Numbered from the stretch's first letter, positions 22,691-33,992 are shown. The stretch is DNA of 64,000 nucleotides from Porphyra umbilicalis (GCA_002049455.2 KV918776.1:372001-436000), one strand, 5' to 3'. Made by a program: numbers and translations. Notes: generated from the sequence alone by a model not told the origin.

Positions 22691-23777
22691 TTTGTGCACG
22701 CGGCACCCTACCCCGGTCCCCGTTCTACCGAACCGAAACAGCACCTACTCACGCAGACACTGCTGCTGGTGCCGTCGCCCCCTCTGCCGGCGCCCCCCCG
22801 TCGGCCGGCACGTCGGCCAGCACGTCGACCGGCACGTCGACCGGCACGTGGATCTCATTCGTTTTGGTCCACGGCAAACTAAAAGGCGACCTCCGCCGCC
22901 GCCACCGCGACGCGGCTGTCGCGCGCTCAAAGCCCCCGCCTCGGCCGGCCCCAGCCGCCGCTCGAGTAGCGACGTAGCGTGGCGCGTGGCGACGGCCGCG
23001 TCGCTGTCGTCGGCGGAGCGCTCGCGCCGCGACGGCCGTGGCCCCCACTTAATGGTCATCCTCTCGGTTGGGGGCAGCGATGATCCGATTCCTGCGAAGC
23101 AAACTCCATGTATATTTAGTTAAAATCCTTTGCAACTGTTCATAGCCCCCCATGTCAGCGCTCGACGTAACCACATGAAACACACTGAAATGCTGACACG
23201 ACTGACAGCGTGGGATAAGAGCGGATACGATCACCGAGGCTGCGTGTTAGACTAGAGGTGACGAAGCCTGTCACTTTGACGATGATGGTACACAGAGAGT
23301 TCCACATTGACGACAGCGTCATGTTCGACAGCCTACGGCTCGTGCCAGTATCGCGTGCACAAATGAAGCGGTGAACGAAAATTCGAATGGGGGTTGCTGT
23401 CCTGCAGCCTGGTAGGCGCAGAAAATATGAGCCTCACGCACAAGAGCTCGACTTACGATCACTAGGAGGATGCGGTGGAAAAGTATTGCTAAACGATCCA
23501 GATGCCCTTGTGGGACCAATCTTGTTTGCTATCGACGAAAAGCTCATTGTGACTCTTGAATTGTTTCGCCGGATATACAACATATATTCGCCCTTTCATC
23601 GCTCCCTGTTTGGGTGAATTCAAAGGAAAAAAATATGTGTGTGCATGGTTCTGGGGCCCGCCGCGGCGGTCGGCAGTGCATCGCCCGCGGGCACCGCCAA
23701 TCCCCCGCAACCATTTTGGCGTGGCGCCCCGGTTGGTGGGGCCGCTGCCGGCCCGCCGGCCGGCACAGCGGCGCTTG
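22691..23777. other. intergenic, no gene recognised
   Basis: It starts with GC-rich DNA holding a 12-bp tandem motif of ACGTCGACCGGC type at about 22797-22850. It continues into a lower-GC island (about 23,050-23,640) with only short, unconvincing open frames. Confidence 0.45.
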
Positions 23778-24730
23778 TCAAACGCCCCGATCTTTCGGCC
23801 GAAAATCGACAAACCCGCCGGTTGCGTGTGACCCCTCCGGAGCCGCGGCGCAAGTGGCGGAGGCGACGGCTGCCGCCGCCGCCACTGCCGCCGCCGCCAC
23901 CCACGGCGGCGGAGGCGGCGACCTCCCCCTCTGCCGCGTCGCCCTCGTCGGTCTCGCTCCTCCCCCCCCTCCCTCCCCCCCCGCGGACCGCGCGGCCGCC
24001 GCCTCCTCCGCCGTCAACGCGCGGAGCCGCGTGCGCACGGCGGTGACGTCACCGCCGTGCGCACGCGGCTCGGCGAGGTCATGACCTCGCGCGTCAGCTC
24101 GGCGCCCAGCCCCCCCCCCCCCCAGCCCCGCCCCCCCCCCCCCCGCCCGCTGCCGCCCGAGCGTCGCCGCCGCCACAATTAAAGTGTTGTTCCGGGCACT
24201 CTGCAACGCGGACGCGTCGCGCGCCTCGGCGGCCAGCTCCGCCGCCCGCCGGTCGGCGGCGAGCGACTTGGCGACCGGCACCACCCCCGGGGTCGTTACG
24301 GGAATTTGCCGAGCTTGCCCCACACCACCGCCGTCGCCGCCGTTCCCGTGCCGAGGCGCATGCGGACGCGGAGCTCCGCACCCGCCACCGCCGCCGCCCC
24401 CCGCCGGTCACCCACCGCTTCAAGGCACTCGGCAAGCGACCGCCTGAGCGGTGCGGCCGGCTGCCGCCGCCGCGCTGCCGAGCCGCAACAGGCCCGCCGC
24501 GGCGGCTGCCCGCCAGCGGGCGGCTTCGGTGGGCGTCGTTGTCGCCGCGAGCAGCCGCCACCAACTGTGCACTTTGGTGGTGTGTTGGCGGCGGGCGGCG
24601 GCGGGGCGGCCGGCCGCGGTGAGCACAACGCGAGTTGGTTGCGGAGCGCCTGCTACGTCGCGCCATGGCCGGCGGCGGCGGCGGCGGCCGCCGCCGCACG
24701 GATGGAGCGGAGAGTGGGAGTGGGTGCCAT
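23778..24730 (-). CDS. Hypothetical alpha-helical (TPR-like?) protein, unresolved frames
   Basis: An ATG at 24730 opens MAPTPTLRSIR plus an Ala run, then stops. Other minus frames then carry helix-rich stretches in order: WWRLLAATTTPTEAARWRAA, then LAECLEAVGDRRGAAAVAG and ELRVRMRLG, then KSLAADRRAAELAAEARDAS. Spacing of Ala, Leu and Trp resembles TPR or HEAT-like solenoids, but no family signature is certain. Frames alternate near C/G-rich stretches (24105-24145 holds two long C runs), so introns or homopolymer errors must intervene. The region is convincingly coding-like in pieces but I cannot give an exon model. Confidence 0.3.
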
Positions 24731-24944
24731 GTTGGAAGAGGAGGAGGGGCGAAGAGTGGAGCTGATTGGCTGAGAGTGTCAGGAAAAATGTTTTCTTCTG
24801 TTTTTTTTTTGCCGTTCTGAGAGACACAGATGGGGACCTTCCAGGCCGAAGAAAAAGGAATCCCCAAGTTCAGTAGATGCGCTTATTCTTCTTGTCCATT
24901 GTCATGTTGATTTCTCTCTCAGAAGCTCATCGCCTCACTCTACC

Positions 24945-26712
24945 TCACGGTCTCGTAGCCTTAAGGCCGGAAAAAGGGGCTTTAACTGGGCGTGCATCCC
25001 CCCCACGCGGCCACCTCGTTCCGTCCACCAGCGGCGGTGGCGGCGGCGTCGGCGGCAAGTGGGCGCCCCCCGCCAAGTCGTACGGGGGCGCGCGCGCGGT
25101 CCGCCGCGGCCGCCGCCGCGCGGGCCGCCGACTACGCCGGCGCCGCCGCGGCGACGCCACCTCCGCCGGCGCCGACGACGATGTCATCCACCGCGGGTGG
25201 GGCCCCGTCCCCCCCCCTCCCCACCGGCGGCCCAAAGGGCCAAACGAGGGCGCCCGCAGGTGACCCGTGCCTCAAAACCACCGAGCCGGGTGCTGTGTGA
25301 GGGCCGTCTATCTCAGCTTTGTGTTTGCAGCGCAGCCGGGTACGGGCAGCGCGCAGAGGAGCGGCGCCCCCTGTGCCTATCGCGGCGTCTCGCGGCCGCT
25401 GTGAGCGCTCCAATCGACAACTCGTGGTGCAGATCAAACAAGCAACAGCGGTCCCCTTCCGCTCCCTTTGTGGGCCGACCCGCGGCATGCCTCTGCCAAC
25501 AGCCGCGGACCAAGCATTCACCTGCCGCCGCCCTCTCCTCGAGTCGCGCCCCACCATCCGCCGCCGCCCTTACGCGCCCGCCGGGTCTGGTGATGGCGAC
25601 GGCACCAGCCACGGGTAGTCCAGCACGCGAGCATTGTCCTCCTACCCGTCGTCAAATGGGCGGCGTGCTGCTTTTGCTCGTCGTCCACGTTGCAACGGAG
25701 CTCGCGGTGGCGGCGGCGGACGCGGTGCACCGGGTGGACGTCTTTCCCCACAGCTGTTGAGGCCGTGCACGCGGTGCTGCTGGAGGTGCTGTTGCGGGGG
25801 CACGTGCGGGACGGCGTGCTGCTTTTGCTCGTCGTCCGCGTTGCAGCGGAGCTCGCGGTGGCGGCGGCGGACGCGGTGCACCGGGTGCCCCAGTTGTCTT
25901 GGCGTGCCGCGTGGCCGCCGGATTGACGACTTGCTTGACCACCCGGCGGCCACCAATCCTCGAAAAGTGGCCCAAAGCCGCCGGGCTGATTGGGACGCTG
26001 CCCTCCCGGCGGCACCCAGTTCCGCCTCGGCGAAGGCTGGCGATTGGGATGGAAGCCACCGCCGCCGTGGCCACCGGGCTGTTGATCTCCTTGACCTTGA
26101 GAGCCCGGCGGCGCCCACACGTCGCGGCGGGGAGATCCGTCCCTGTCCCGCGAGTCCCGTCCCCGGCCGCCGTAGTCGTGGTCCGGTTGGAACGACGGCT
26201 CCCAGTGGCCGCCGGCTTGAGAAGACCGACCAGCCGGCGACGCCCAGCCACAGCGGCGAGGAGAAACTCGACGGCCGCCCGTATCCCACCCCCGACCGCC
26301 CGCCGTGTCCGCCGTTGCCGTCGGGCGGTTGCTCCCAACGGCCGCCGGATTGGTTTTCCTGCCAGGGAGCCGGCGGCACCCACTCGTGACGCGGCGAAAG
26401 CGACGCCCGTCCCGCTCCCCCGCCCAAATGTCCGCCACCTCGGTTGGGATCAAACCTTGGTCTCGGCCCCCAGCTGCCGCGCGTCGGCAGTGACGACCGT
26501 CCCGCCCCCCCGGCCCAATTTCCGCCGCCCTGCTTCGGTGTAGGGTTGGGCGGTGGCCCCCGGGCGCCGCCGGCTACAGGCGGTCCTTGGCCAGCCGGCG
26601 GCGCACAGCTACCAGACACAGAAAGCGCGGGCCCCCCGTGCGGCGGGGCCGACGTTGAGCACGGTGGGCAACCCGCGAGATGGCAAGAGCAGGTGCACCG
26701 CGCAAGCACCAC
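24945..26712 (-). CDS. Low-complexity Pro/Gly/Arg-rich protein, unresolved
   Basis: Between 26.5 and 25.9 kb the minus strand encodes repeated blocks with a tryptophan-proline core: HEWVPPAPWQ, DVWAPPGSQG, NWVPPGGQRP and DWWPPGGQAS. These are separated by RGGG/GGHGG spacers and spread over two frames. That suggests one disordered RGG-like repeat protein whose frame changes along the way. Downstream, a piece with AGALVWPFGPPVGRGGDGAP could be its end. No start, stop or family can be fixed. Confidence 0.3.
25662..25887. repeat. 75-bp direct repeat pair
   Basis: 25662-25736 and 25813-25887 are the same 75-bp sequence with two differences, set 151 bp apart. The unit contains GCTGCTTTTGCTCGTCGTCC near its start and CGGTGCACCGGGTG at its end. 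Confidence 0.9.
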
Positions 26713-28465
26713 GAGCCGCTCTTGCCCGGTCCGGCTTACGGGTCATGCTCGGGAAGGGGGGGGGGAAGGAGGCCGGCTTTTGAAGGCCGGGGGTGGAGAC
26801 GGGGACAAGGGGGGAGTGGTGGCCAGAGCACACGGGCGCGCCGCCGGACCTCGCGGTACACCGGCGGCGTGCCGGTTGGAAGAGGCGCGCGCGGGAGGCA
26901 AGAAGGAGAGAATCAGCGCGAGAGGGGCAGGGGGAGGGGGGGGAGCCGCCGGCGTCTCACGCTCAGGCACGCCGGCGGCAAGCACGTGATCGGTGGCGCG
27001 CAGGCGGTCGTTGGGGAAAGAGGGCGGGAGGGCGGCGCGCCCCCGCAAGCTGCGCCAATGCTCGAGCGTGCCCGGGGGTCCCAACGACCTCGTGCGCGCT
27101 GGACGAGGGGTCGGGGCAGGGCGCAGAGCGCAGCGGGCCCGAAACACACAAGGTGTCTTCGAGCGCGCACGAGGTGCGACAGGACCCCCGGGTGACGCCT
27201 CCCCAGCCGCAATCCACCGCGCAGCGCAGCCCACGACGCGGCGCGGACTGGCGCGCGCACACCGCCTGTGGTGTCCCGCGCGCCTTCCACGGCCCCACCG
27301 GGTCCGGAAAAGGGTCACACCCCCTCCCGATCCGCAGTGGTCACGGGGTGGCCCCAAATGATCGGTTGGGCGGGAGGGGGGCACACAGGACACAGAAAGC
27401 AACACAATCTGATCACGGGCCGGCCGACCCCTCGCCGCATCGGATCCGCCTCCCATCTGAATTATTCTGAAACAAACCCGCGAGCCAATGACAAGACTCC
27501 ATACGCATCCAATGTTTTCAATATTTCCCCATGTCAAGCAAACAAATCGTGAGACTGGTTGCAGGATCGGACCAGTTTTCTGGCGTCGGACCAGCGACAC
27601 TGCCCCAATGGATTTTTGCACCAGCCCGCCTTCAGGGTCTGCCGACGCCTGGTCCAACCCATGGCGTCGGCCACCGTTGCTTCTGGAAGCACCCGAAAGG
27701 CGGTTCGGAACGGACCGCGCGGTCCTCGACTGGGGCTCGTCGCGACAGCGCAACGCATCACGCACCCGTTCAGGGGACCTCGACCGACACCAGCACGTCT
27801 GTTGTGTCCCGTGAGACTCGGGTCTGAGACAAGTGTGCCAAGTTTCTCCCGCCGTGCTGACTCTGGACGCGTGGTGCGACCACTTCGTCCGATGTTCACA
27901 ATTCGTGTCTCTATTTCAGACGTGTGTGCCAAAAGTGTCTGTTATTGGCGCGATTTGGAAGGTTCCACTGGGATCATAGACACTTCGACTCACGATCTCT
28001 TCCGCACGGCAGCCTTTTCGTCCGGTGTGTCTTGGCATCGAGACTGCTTCACGATATGCACGAATTTCGACCTCTTGGGGACGAACGTTGCTGGGCGCGC
28101 ATCCCCCATCTTGCTTTCCCCATCTGGTGATCATGTAGCCCTTGTTTCCGGTAACTCCAGGAGGGCAGAGGGCCCTCTTGGATGAGAAAAATGGGGGGCC
28201 GCTTACCGCCCTCCACGTAAGCAAACGTGGCATATTCCATTTTAGAATTCAGATCTTGGGGGAGACGTTGTTGGGTGTGCTCTAATGCACACGTCCGATT
28301 GGCCATACACGCCGTGCACGTGCTGAACACGCTCGAATATCGCCCGTTTAGACAGGGTCTGAGAAAGAATTTGAGCAGCAGGAAACCGTGAATCGGTCTC
28401 AGACAACGGGGCTGATGGACCAGACCAGACTAAGACACAATTGGACGGCACTGTAACTGCCAGGC
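26713..28465. other. no gene recognised; GC falls from left to right
   Basis: GC-rich low-complexity DNA gives way after about 27.35 kb to near-neutral composition. That composition continues through the Ulp1/HNH gene. Overlapping open frames on both strands at 27.5-28.2 kb show no recognisable domain. Confidence 0.45.
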
Positions 28466-31400
28466 CTACCACAGATTACGCACAGCGGCAAGCACATCCG
28501 GGCTAGCCTCCACAAAAACCTCCCCAGTCAACAATCTCCATTCTACAAGTCCTCCCGTCAGGCGATACCGCTCCTCCCCGGACAAACAAACGGCTGCGAC
28601 CGTTTCGCGTGAGACTTGTAGGACCCGCGCAGTCTCAGAGATGCTCCTCCAGATGACGATGGGCCCATCTCCTTGTCGCGTCCACACCCAGTGCCCATTG
28701 GTCGGGCCCATGGGTGGGGATCGTGTGTGCCTCTTAGTAGTCCAGTGGATAGTGCCTGGTGTCAGCTGCAATTGTCGATCGGATGAAAAACCTACGATCT
28801 CACCCGCGCGCGGATCGCCGTGGAAGTGGTGGCAGAAGGTTGTCTCCCAGGTCTGGATGAATGTACGGCCGCCCGTTCGTTGAAGCGCGTACCCGAGCTT
28901 ACGCCCAGACACCGCCGCTCGTGGCGGGGTGTTGTAGGCGATGGGCGCCAGCGCAACACCTCCTCGTCGCGTCTTAAATCGCCCCTTGTTTGACAGCCAC
29001 AGTTCTTGGTCCTCGTACTGCGACCACTCCTCGCCAGGTAGATCGCCAAAGTGCCGCTCCCAATGTAGGCTACAGAGTTTTACGCCGTCGATCGCAGCGG
29101 CATGGGTCTGCGACACGGTCAGCAGAGGGTACTGCTTGCACAACCCCAGCACCGCACATTCCGCATTGACGAAAAAGGTCCAAGGGTCGTCTGCCGACCT
29201 GCGACACCTCACCGCCTCACCGGCATACTTTTGCACCCGTCGAAGACCTCTTAAGGTGTTCTCCGCAGTGGTAACAGGTTCCAGGTTCCAGTAGATGTTG
29301 TTCTCCGTATTTCCGTCAACGTGGTCGATGACGTGGAAGGCGGGAAAATCGAAGAAGAGGTAGTAATACACACGATAGGTGAGGAACGCCGATGTCCTGG
29401 ATGTGGTGGAGAGCATGCTACGAAACTTCGGCCCGAGCTTCTCGTTGTCGTAGTCGGGAATTTGAAAGCGTGGGGGTCCGTTGAGGGTCCGCACCCGCGA
29501 CAGGGAGCTCAAAACCAACCTGCTGGTCCGGGGACGTGGCATGCCTTCGTACACATGCACACCTCTACGACGCGGGTCGGGCTGCCCGCGCGTATACTCT
29601 TGTGGAGGTCCTTTGATGACAACGGCAGCGTAAGCCGCCTGGCGCCGTAGCCAGGCTGCCGCAAGGAGTGACCCACGAACTTGTGCGCCAGGGGCGGCGA
29701 TGCTGGAGAGTTCCATCAGAAGCAGCTGATCCTCGCTCAATATCACCGTCTGCTGCTGTACTGCGGCATGTACGTCGCCGAAGGAAAGTGCAGCCGTGCG
29801 TCGCCGGCAACGGATGCCACGCCCGTGAACGACCGGCGTCGCACCACGCACAGCACGACGCACCTTGCGGCCGGTGCATTTCTCGGCCGCAGCGGGAACA
29901 GGTGACGGGAATGACGTCGAACAAGCGGCAGCGGCGTGTGAGGTTGTGTGCAAGACGTCGTACTCAGGCTCTTTAGCACCGCCGTCACCGTCGTACTCAG
30001 AGGATGATGCGAGAACACAAATTCGAGCGCAGGTGTCTGCGCTCATCCGCGAAGTAGAGGACGAAAACGAAGGCGGAGCCCAGGATGCGGACGACGCGAA
30101 AACGCTGGACGTCGAATTAGTGCTACAAGGAGAAGGTTCAGCAGAATTCACCCCGCTGATGTCGTCCTTGCCGTCGTCGGCGCCGCTGACGACCCCTTCG
30201 TCGCGCTTGGCCTCTTTGGGGCCGCACAACGGTGCGCCTTCGTCCATGGAACCACTTTCCGTTCCCCCGAGGTTCTGTGGTGGAAGTGATGGACGGCCGG
30301 CCGTACCGCATACGACTTGTCCGCACTCCAATGGTGCTGGCGTGGGTTGATCAACCAGAAACCAGTTGTGGAGATGTGGCTTGCGGATTGGCGGCCTAGT
30401 CCGCCCTGCCTTGGCGCAGTATTCTTGCTCGGCGGCGTCGTACGCCAGGCACTCCAATTGGTCATCTTGAGACGTAAAAACCCCAGATCGCCTTGCCGCC
30501 GTCAAGAGCCGCCCGTGTAGAACTCGCCTGCGTGAAACGGGGTCGATGCGCGGGATATCGGCAACGGCCTTGCCTGTTGCGACCACACCGCCGTTGAAGA
30601 GCATGAAGATTCCGCAGTTGTTCCCGTCCGACTGCTGCTGATGTCCTTCTGGCGTCGTCAGGGCTGGCTTCCACGGAGCGGGTGGGGCGACGAGACCCTG
30701 GAGACGTGCCAGGTAGTCCACCAGCCAAGTAACGTCGTCTGCCCATTCTCGTTCTTTTCTTGGGCCGTTGCACGAGGTCATGCTGTCAAAGATCTGAACC
30801 GTACGGTCGGTGGCGAAGACAACGGCGGCAGCCCAGTGGTTGTCGTCGATGTTGAGCGGAAAGAAGATGGAGCTCGCCTCACCAACGCGCAGATCACCGA
30901 CAAATACAGCTATTAATCGCAAGAGGTTGTCATTGCCAGCGCCCGCCTCACAGGACTTACGGTACTGGCGTGCGAGCGTGAAGAGTTGAGGGTGTGCCGA
31001 GGATGCTCGTCGTGTCCAGAAGGTGGTCTCAGCGACGATGTTATCTTCGGTGAGCCAGTTGCCGGGGTGTAGTGCGGTCAGGGCGCCCGGCACGTCCTGC
31101 GGCTTGAGGCCGAGTACAGTGATTGAAGCAGGATGTCGGTGAGCCCTAAGGTTGTCGTGGTTGCAGTTCTCGTAATGCTCCACCTCGGCCGTCGCGAGCT
31201 CTTGGCTCTCATGCTGTGGTGCGCCCTCCAGCACAGACGTTGTGAGTTTTGGAGCCTCACGGGGCGTTAAGGTGCTACAAGGACCAGTGGGGCCCCCGGC
31301 GTCAGGACCACTGTCAACGCCCGCAGCCCAGCAGGCCTCGTCCTTCCGGACAGGATCACCGCCGCCGTCAACACCGCCCGCTGGACCTCCATCAGTGTCT

Positions 31401-31801
31401 TGGATAGGAAGAACTCCGCCGTCCGTACCACCATCAGCACTCGCTACAGTGCCGTACACAATAATGGTCTCGGCATCTTGCTCCGGCTGCACCAGAGAGG
31501 GTGCGTTGGCGACGAGGACGTTGTGCGCCTCCGCCAGCCTGTTCCTTCTAATCATTCGAGCAAGGGTCTGGCCGTTGTCCGCCGTAGGTGTTTTGGAGTC
31601 ATGTACCAATCGGACAGGTCGCTCCGCAAGACGACGACGCTGCTTGTCGATGGCTTGTTGGCGCCGGTGCTCCTTCTGCTTCTTCATGCGGTGCTTCTTG
31701 TACGCCTTTTCGTCTGGCCACTTCACTGGCCGTCCTCGCTTACGGCGCTGCGGATTGTTGTCACCACCATCGCCATTGGAGCGCGAACCGCCTGCCTGCA
31801 T
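28466..31801 (-). CDS. Composite protein: AT-hook, Ulp1-type (C48) cysteine protease, HNH endonuclease with NUMOD-like modules
   Basis: Intact single-exon ORF of 1,111 residues from ATG 31801. Residues 19-30 (RRKRGRPVKW) form an AT-hook, followed by a basic, possibly coiled region. A C48 protease core covers about 230-440: PGNWLTEDNI, then NHWAAAVV with His322, IFDSM with Asp339, and QQQSDGNNCGIF with Gln390 and Cys396. This is the complete catalytic set of SUMO-type proteases. A Ser/Cys-rich linker follows. An HNH domain at about 790-850 has IDHVDGNTENNIYWNL (Asp826, His827, Asn834/835, Asn839). A NUMOD4-like piece follows (EEWSQYEDQELWLSNKGRFK, 924-943), then a NUMOD1-like helix-turn-helix (SISETARVLQVSRETVAAVC, 1053-1072). 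HNH/NUMOD belongs to homing endonucleases; Ulp1 domains often ride on eukaryotic transposons. GC is far lower than in the host genes. Host function or mobile function is undecided. Confidence 0.9.
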   Translation of the reverse strand: MQAGGSRSNGDGGDNNPQRRKRGRPVKWPDEKAYKKHRMKKQKEHRRQQAIDKQRRRLAERPVRLVHDSKTPTADNGQTLARMIRRNRLAEAHNVLVANAPSLVQPEQDAETIIVYGTVASADGGTDGGVLPIQDTDGGPAGGVDGGGDPVRKDEACWAAGVDSGPDAGGPTGPCSTLTPREAPKLTTSVLEGAPQHESQELATAEVEHYENCNHDNLRAHRHPASITVLGLKPQDVPGALTALHPGNWLTEDNIVAETTFWTRRASSAHPQLFTLARQYRKSCEAGAGNDNLLRLIAVFVGDLRVGEASSIFFPLNIDDNHWAAAVVFATDRTVQIFDSMTSCNGPRKEREWADDVTWLVDYLARLQGLVAPPAPWKPALTTPEGHQQQSDGNNCGIFMLFNGGVVATGKAVADIPRIDPVSRRRVLHGRLLTAARRSGVFTSQDDQLECLAYDAAEQEYCAKAGRTRPPIRKPHLHNWFLVDQPTPAPLECGQVVCGTAGRPSLPPQNLGGTESGSMDEGAPLCGPKEAKRDEGVVSGADDGKDDISGVNSAEPSPCSTNSTSSVFASSASWAPPSFSSSTSRMSADTCARICVLASSSEYDGDGGAKEPEYDVLHTTSHAAAACSTSFPSPVPAAAEKCTGRKVRRAVRGATPVVHGRGIRCRRRTAALSFGDVHAAVQQQTVILSEDQLLLMELSSIAAPGAQVRGSLLAAAWLRRQAAYAAVVIKGPPQEYTRGQPDPRRRGVHVYEGMPRPRTSRLVLSSLSRVRTLNGPPRFQIPDYDNEKLGPKFRSMLSTTSRTSAFLTYRVYYYLFFDFPAFHVIDHVDGNTENNIYWNLEPVTTAENTLRGLRRVQKYAGEAVRCRRSADDPWTFFVNAECAVLGLCKQYPLLTVSQTHAAAIDGVKLCSLHWERHFGDLPGEEWSQYEDQELWLSNKGRFKTRRGGVALAPIAYNTPPRAAVSGRKLGYALQRTGGRTFIQTWETTFCHHFHGDPRAGEIVGFSSDRQLQLTPGTIHWTTKRHTRSPPMGPTNGHWVWTRQGDGPIVIWRSISETARVLQVSRETVAAVCLSGEERYRLTGGLVEWRLLTGEVFVEASPDVLAAVRNLW

Positions 31802-32013
31802 GTGGACGGCCCCTGCGACAAGTGGCTGTAAAATGCCAGGTCACATCTGTTTTGCGAGAGCAGCGGAATAGAAAACGGATGCAAAGAGGAGGGTCGGATG
31901 CAAAGAGGAAGGTCATTAGGAAAGGTACGCTACTTTGTCAGGCATCTTTGCAACCCACATCTCACAACACTCGGAATCGGTCCAGCGTCCTACCAGAAAA
32001 GGGACGGACAAAA
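31802..32013. other. upstream flank of the Ulp1/HNH gene
   Basis: It contains a direct repeat of GGATGCAAAGAGGA at about 31877-31907 and runs directly into the 73-bp minisatellite. No terminal inverted repeat was found on either side of the gene. Confidence 0.4.
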
Positions 32014-33165
32014 GGCCACCAGCGCAGCGCGCGTCCGCCGGGCCACGCGCCGCGCGGGCCAGGGGACGGCGCATTGCCGGGCACAAGGCCACCAGCGCAG
32101 CGCGCGTCCGCCGGGCCACGCGCCGCGCGGGCCAGGGGACGGCGCATTGCCTGGCACAAGGCCACCAGCGCAGCGCGCGTCCGCCGGGCCACGCGCCGCG
32201 CGGGCCAGGGGACGGCGCATTGCCTGGCACAAGGCCACCAGCGCAGCGCGCGTCCGCCGGGCCACGCGCCGCGCGGGCCAGGGGACGGCGCATTGCCTGG
32301 CACAAGGCCACCAGCGCAGCGCGCGTCCGCCGGGCCACGCGCCGCGCGGGCCAGGGGACGGCGCATTGCCGGGCACAAGGCCACCAGCGCAGCGCGCGTC
32401 CGCCGGGCCACGCGCCGCGCGGGCCAGGGGACGGCGCATTGCCGGGCACAAGGCCACCAGCGCAGCGCGCGTCCGCCGGGCCACGCGCCGCGCGGGCCCG
32501 GGGACGGCGCATTGCCGGGCACAAGGCCACCAGCGCAGCGCGCGTCCGCCGGGCCACGCGCCGCGCGGGCCAGGGGACGGCGCATTGCCGGGCACAAGGC
32601 CACCAGCGCAGCGCGCGTCCGCCGGGCCACGCGCCGCGCGGGCCAGGGGACGGCGCATTGCCTGGCACAAGGCCACCAGCGCAGCGCGCGTCCGCCGGGC
32701 CACGCGCCGCGCGGGCCAGGGGACGGCGCATTGCCGGGCACAAGGCCACCAGCGCAGCGCACGTCCGCCGGGCCACGCGCCGCGCGGGCCAGGGGACGGC
32801 GCATTGCCGGGCACAAGGCCACCAGCGCAGCGCGCGTCCGCCGGGCCACGCGCCGCGCGGGCCAGGGGACGGCGCATTGCCGGGCACAAGGCCACCAGCG
32901 CAGCGCGCGTCCGCCGGGCCACGCGCCGCGCGGGCCAGGGGACGGCGCATTGCCGGGCACAAGGCCACCAGCGCAGCGCGCGTCCGCCGGGCCACGCGCC
33001 GCGCGGGCCAGGGGACGGCGCATTGCCTGGCACAAGGCCACCAGCGCAGCGCGCGTCCGCCGGGCCACGCGCCGCGCGGGCCAGGGGACGGCGCATTGCC
33101 GGGCACAAGGCCACCAGCGCAGCGCGCGTCCGCCGGGCCACGCGCCGCGCGGGCCAGGGGACGGC
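32014..33165. repeat. 73-bp minisatellite, about 15.8 copies
   Basis: Unit starts fall every 73 bp without exception: 32014, 32087, 32160 and so on to 33109. The unit begins GGCCACCAGCGCAGCGCGCG and ends GGGCACAA. Copies are almost identical; the main variant is CCGGG versus CCTGG before CACAAGG. The period is not a multiple of three and no frame has a stop, so all six frames look open. That is not evidence of coding. Confidence 0.97.
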
Positions 33166-33529
33166 ATACATGCAGACACACGGTACGCATTCATACGTCT
33201 TAAGAGAGCGCCATGTCGCACACGTACCTGCGCCGCCACACGTCTGTGCTGCTGGCTGAAGAGGACTGCCGTTGTGAGAGCTGATGGTCGCCAGGACCGG
33301 CGAAGATACCGTGGCCTCTTATACTGCCGACCGGGAGCCCCGCATGCCGTAGCGAGCGCACATGGCGTGCCTGGCTGTGTGTGCCGCGAGCGGTCCTACG
33401 GCAGCTGGAATGAGGCGGGTGCTGGTACAGCCTGCCTCGATTCCGGGTGTGTGTGGTCTGCATTTTTGAGCTGGACACGGCCTGGGGCAGCCTGGAGACC
33501 CACAGGAGCTTTCAATTTAGCGAACACAT
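33166..33529. other. unique spacer after the 73-bp array
   Basis: Near-neutral composition. No gene is recognised. Confidence 0.4.
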
Positions 33530-33785
33530 TTCGGTCTGACATGCGCACATTCCTGTCTGACATGCACACATTCCGGTCTTACAGGAGTGCATTTCGAACT
33601 CATACTCACATTTTCATCTCACTGGTGAGCTTTTTCGTTTCTCGTGATCGTACATCTGTCTCACACGAGCGCCGTTTCGTCTCCCTCGCGAACTATTCCG
33701 TCTCTCGCGAGCGTCTGTTGGTCTCACGCGAGCTCCTTTTCGTCTGACACTCGAGCTTCTTCGTGTCTCGCGAATTCTTGTGGCG
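33530..33785. repeat. decayed 21-22-bp repeat array (GTCTCACGCGAGC family)
   Basis: About 12 diverged units share an ATTTCGGTCTGAC / TTTCGTCTCACGCGAGC core. Read on the other strand this is the same motif as the clean 21-bp array at 42549-43150. Units differ at many positions, so it looks old. Confidence 0.75.
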
Positions 33786-33992
33786 CCTTTCGATAAAGTC
33801 CTCATTACCTTTGACTCTGATCATATTTGTGTGCGACCTCCCAGGTCAACCGAAAAGCCGAGAGCAGGGCAACGCCGTCGTTATTTCTCCGACGACTGCT
33901 TGTACTTGTGAAATTTTCGAATAAGTTCATAGCCAACACGGCCACCCCCCCACTTCGCAGTAGCCACCCCTGCCGCTGCCGCCGCCGACGAA

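Noticed and set aside
27534-28185. Overlapping ORFs on both strands (132 and 208 codons)
   Set aside because: Balanced composition makes them tempting, but they overlap each other, match no family and have no supporting signals.
28466-31801. Terminal inverted repeats or target duplications around the Ulp1/HNH gene
   Set aside because: I compared the flanks by eye and found only a short direct repeat at 31877-31907; no transposon borders could be defined.
31588-33747. Long open frames through the 73-bp array on both strands (up to about 720 codons)
   Set aside because: The unit has no stop in any frame and its length is not a multiple of three, so every frame stays open across the array. There is no domain and no plausible start context.
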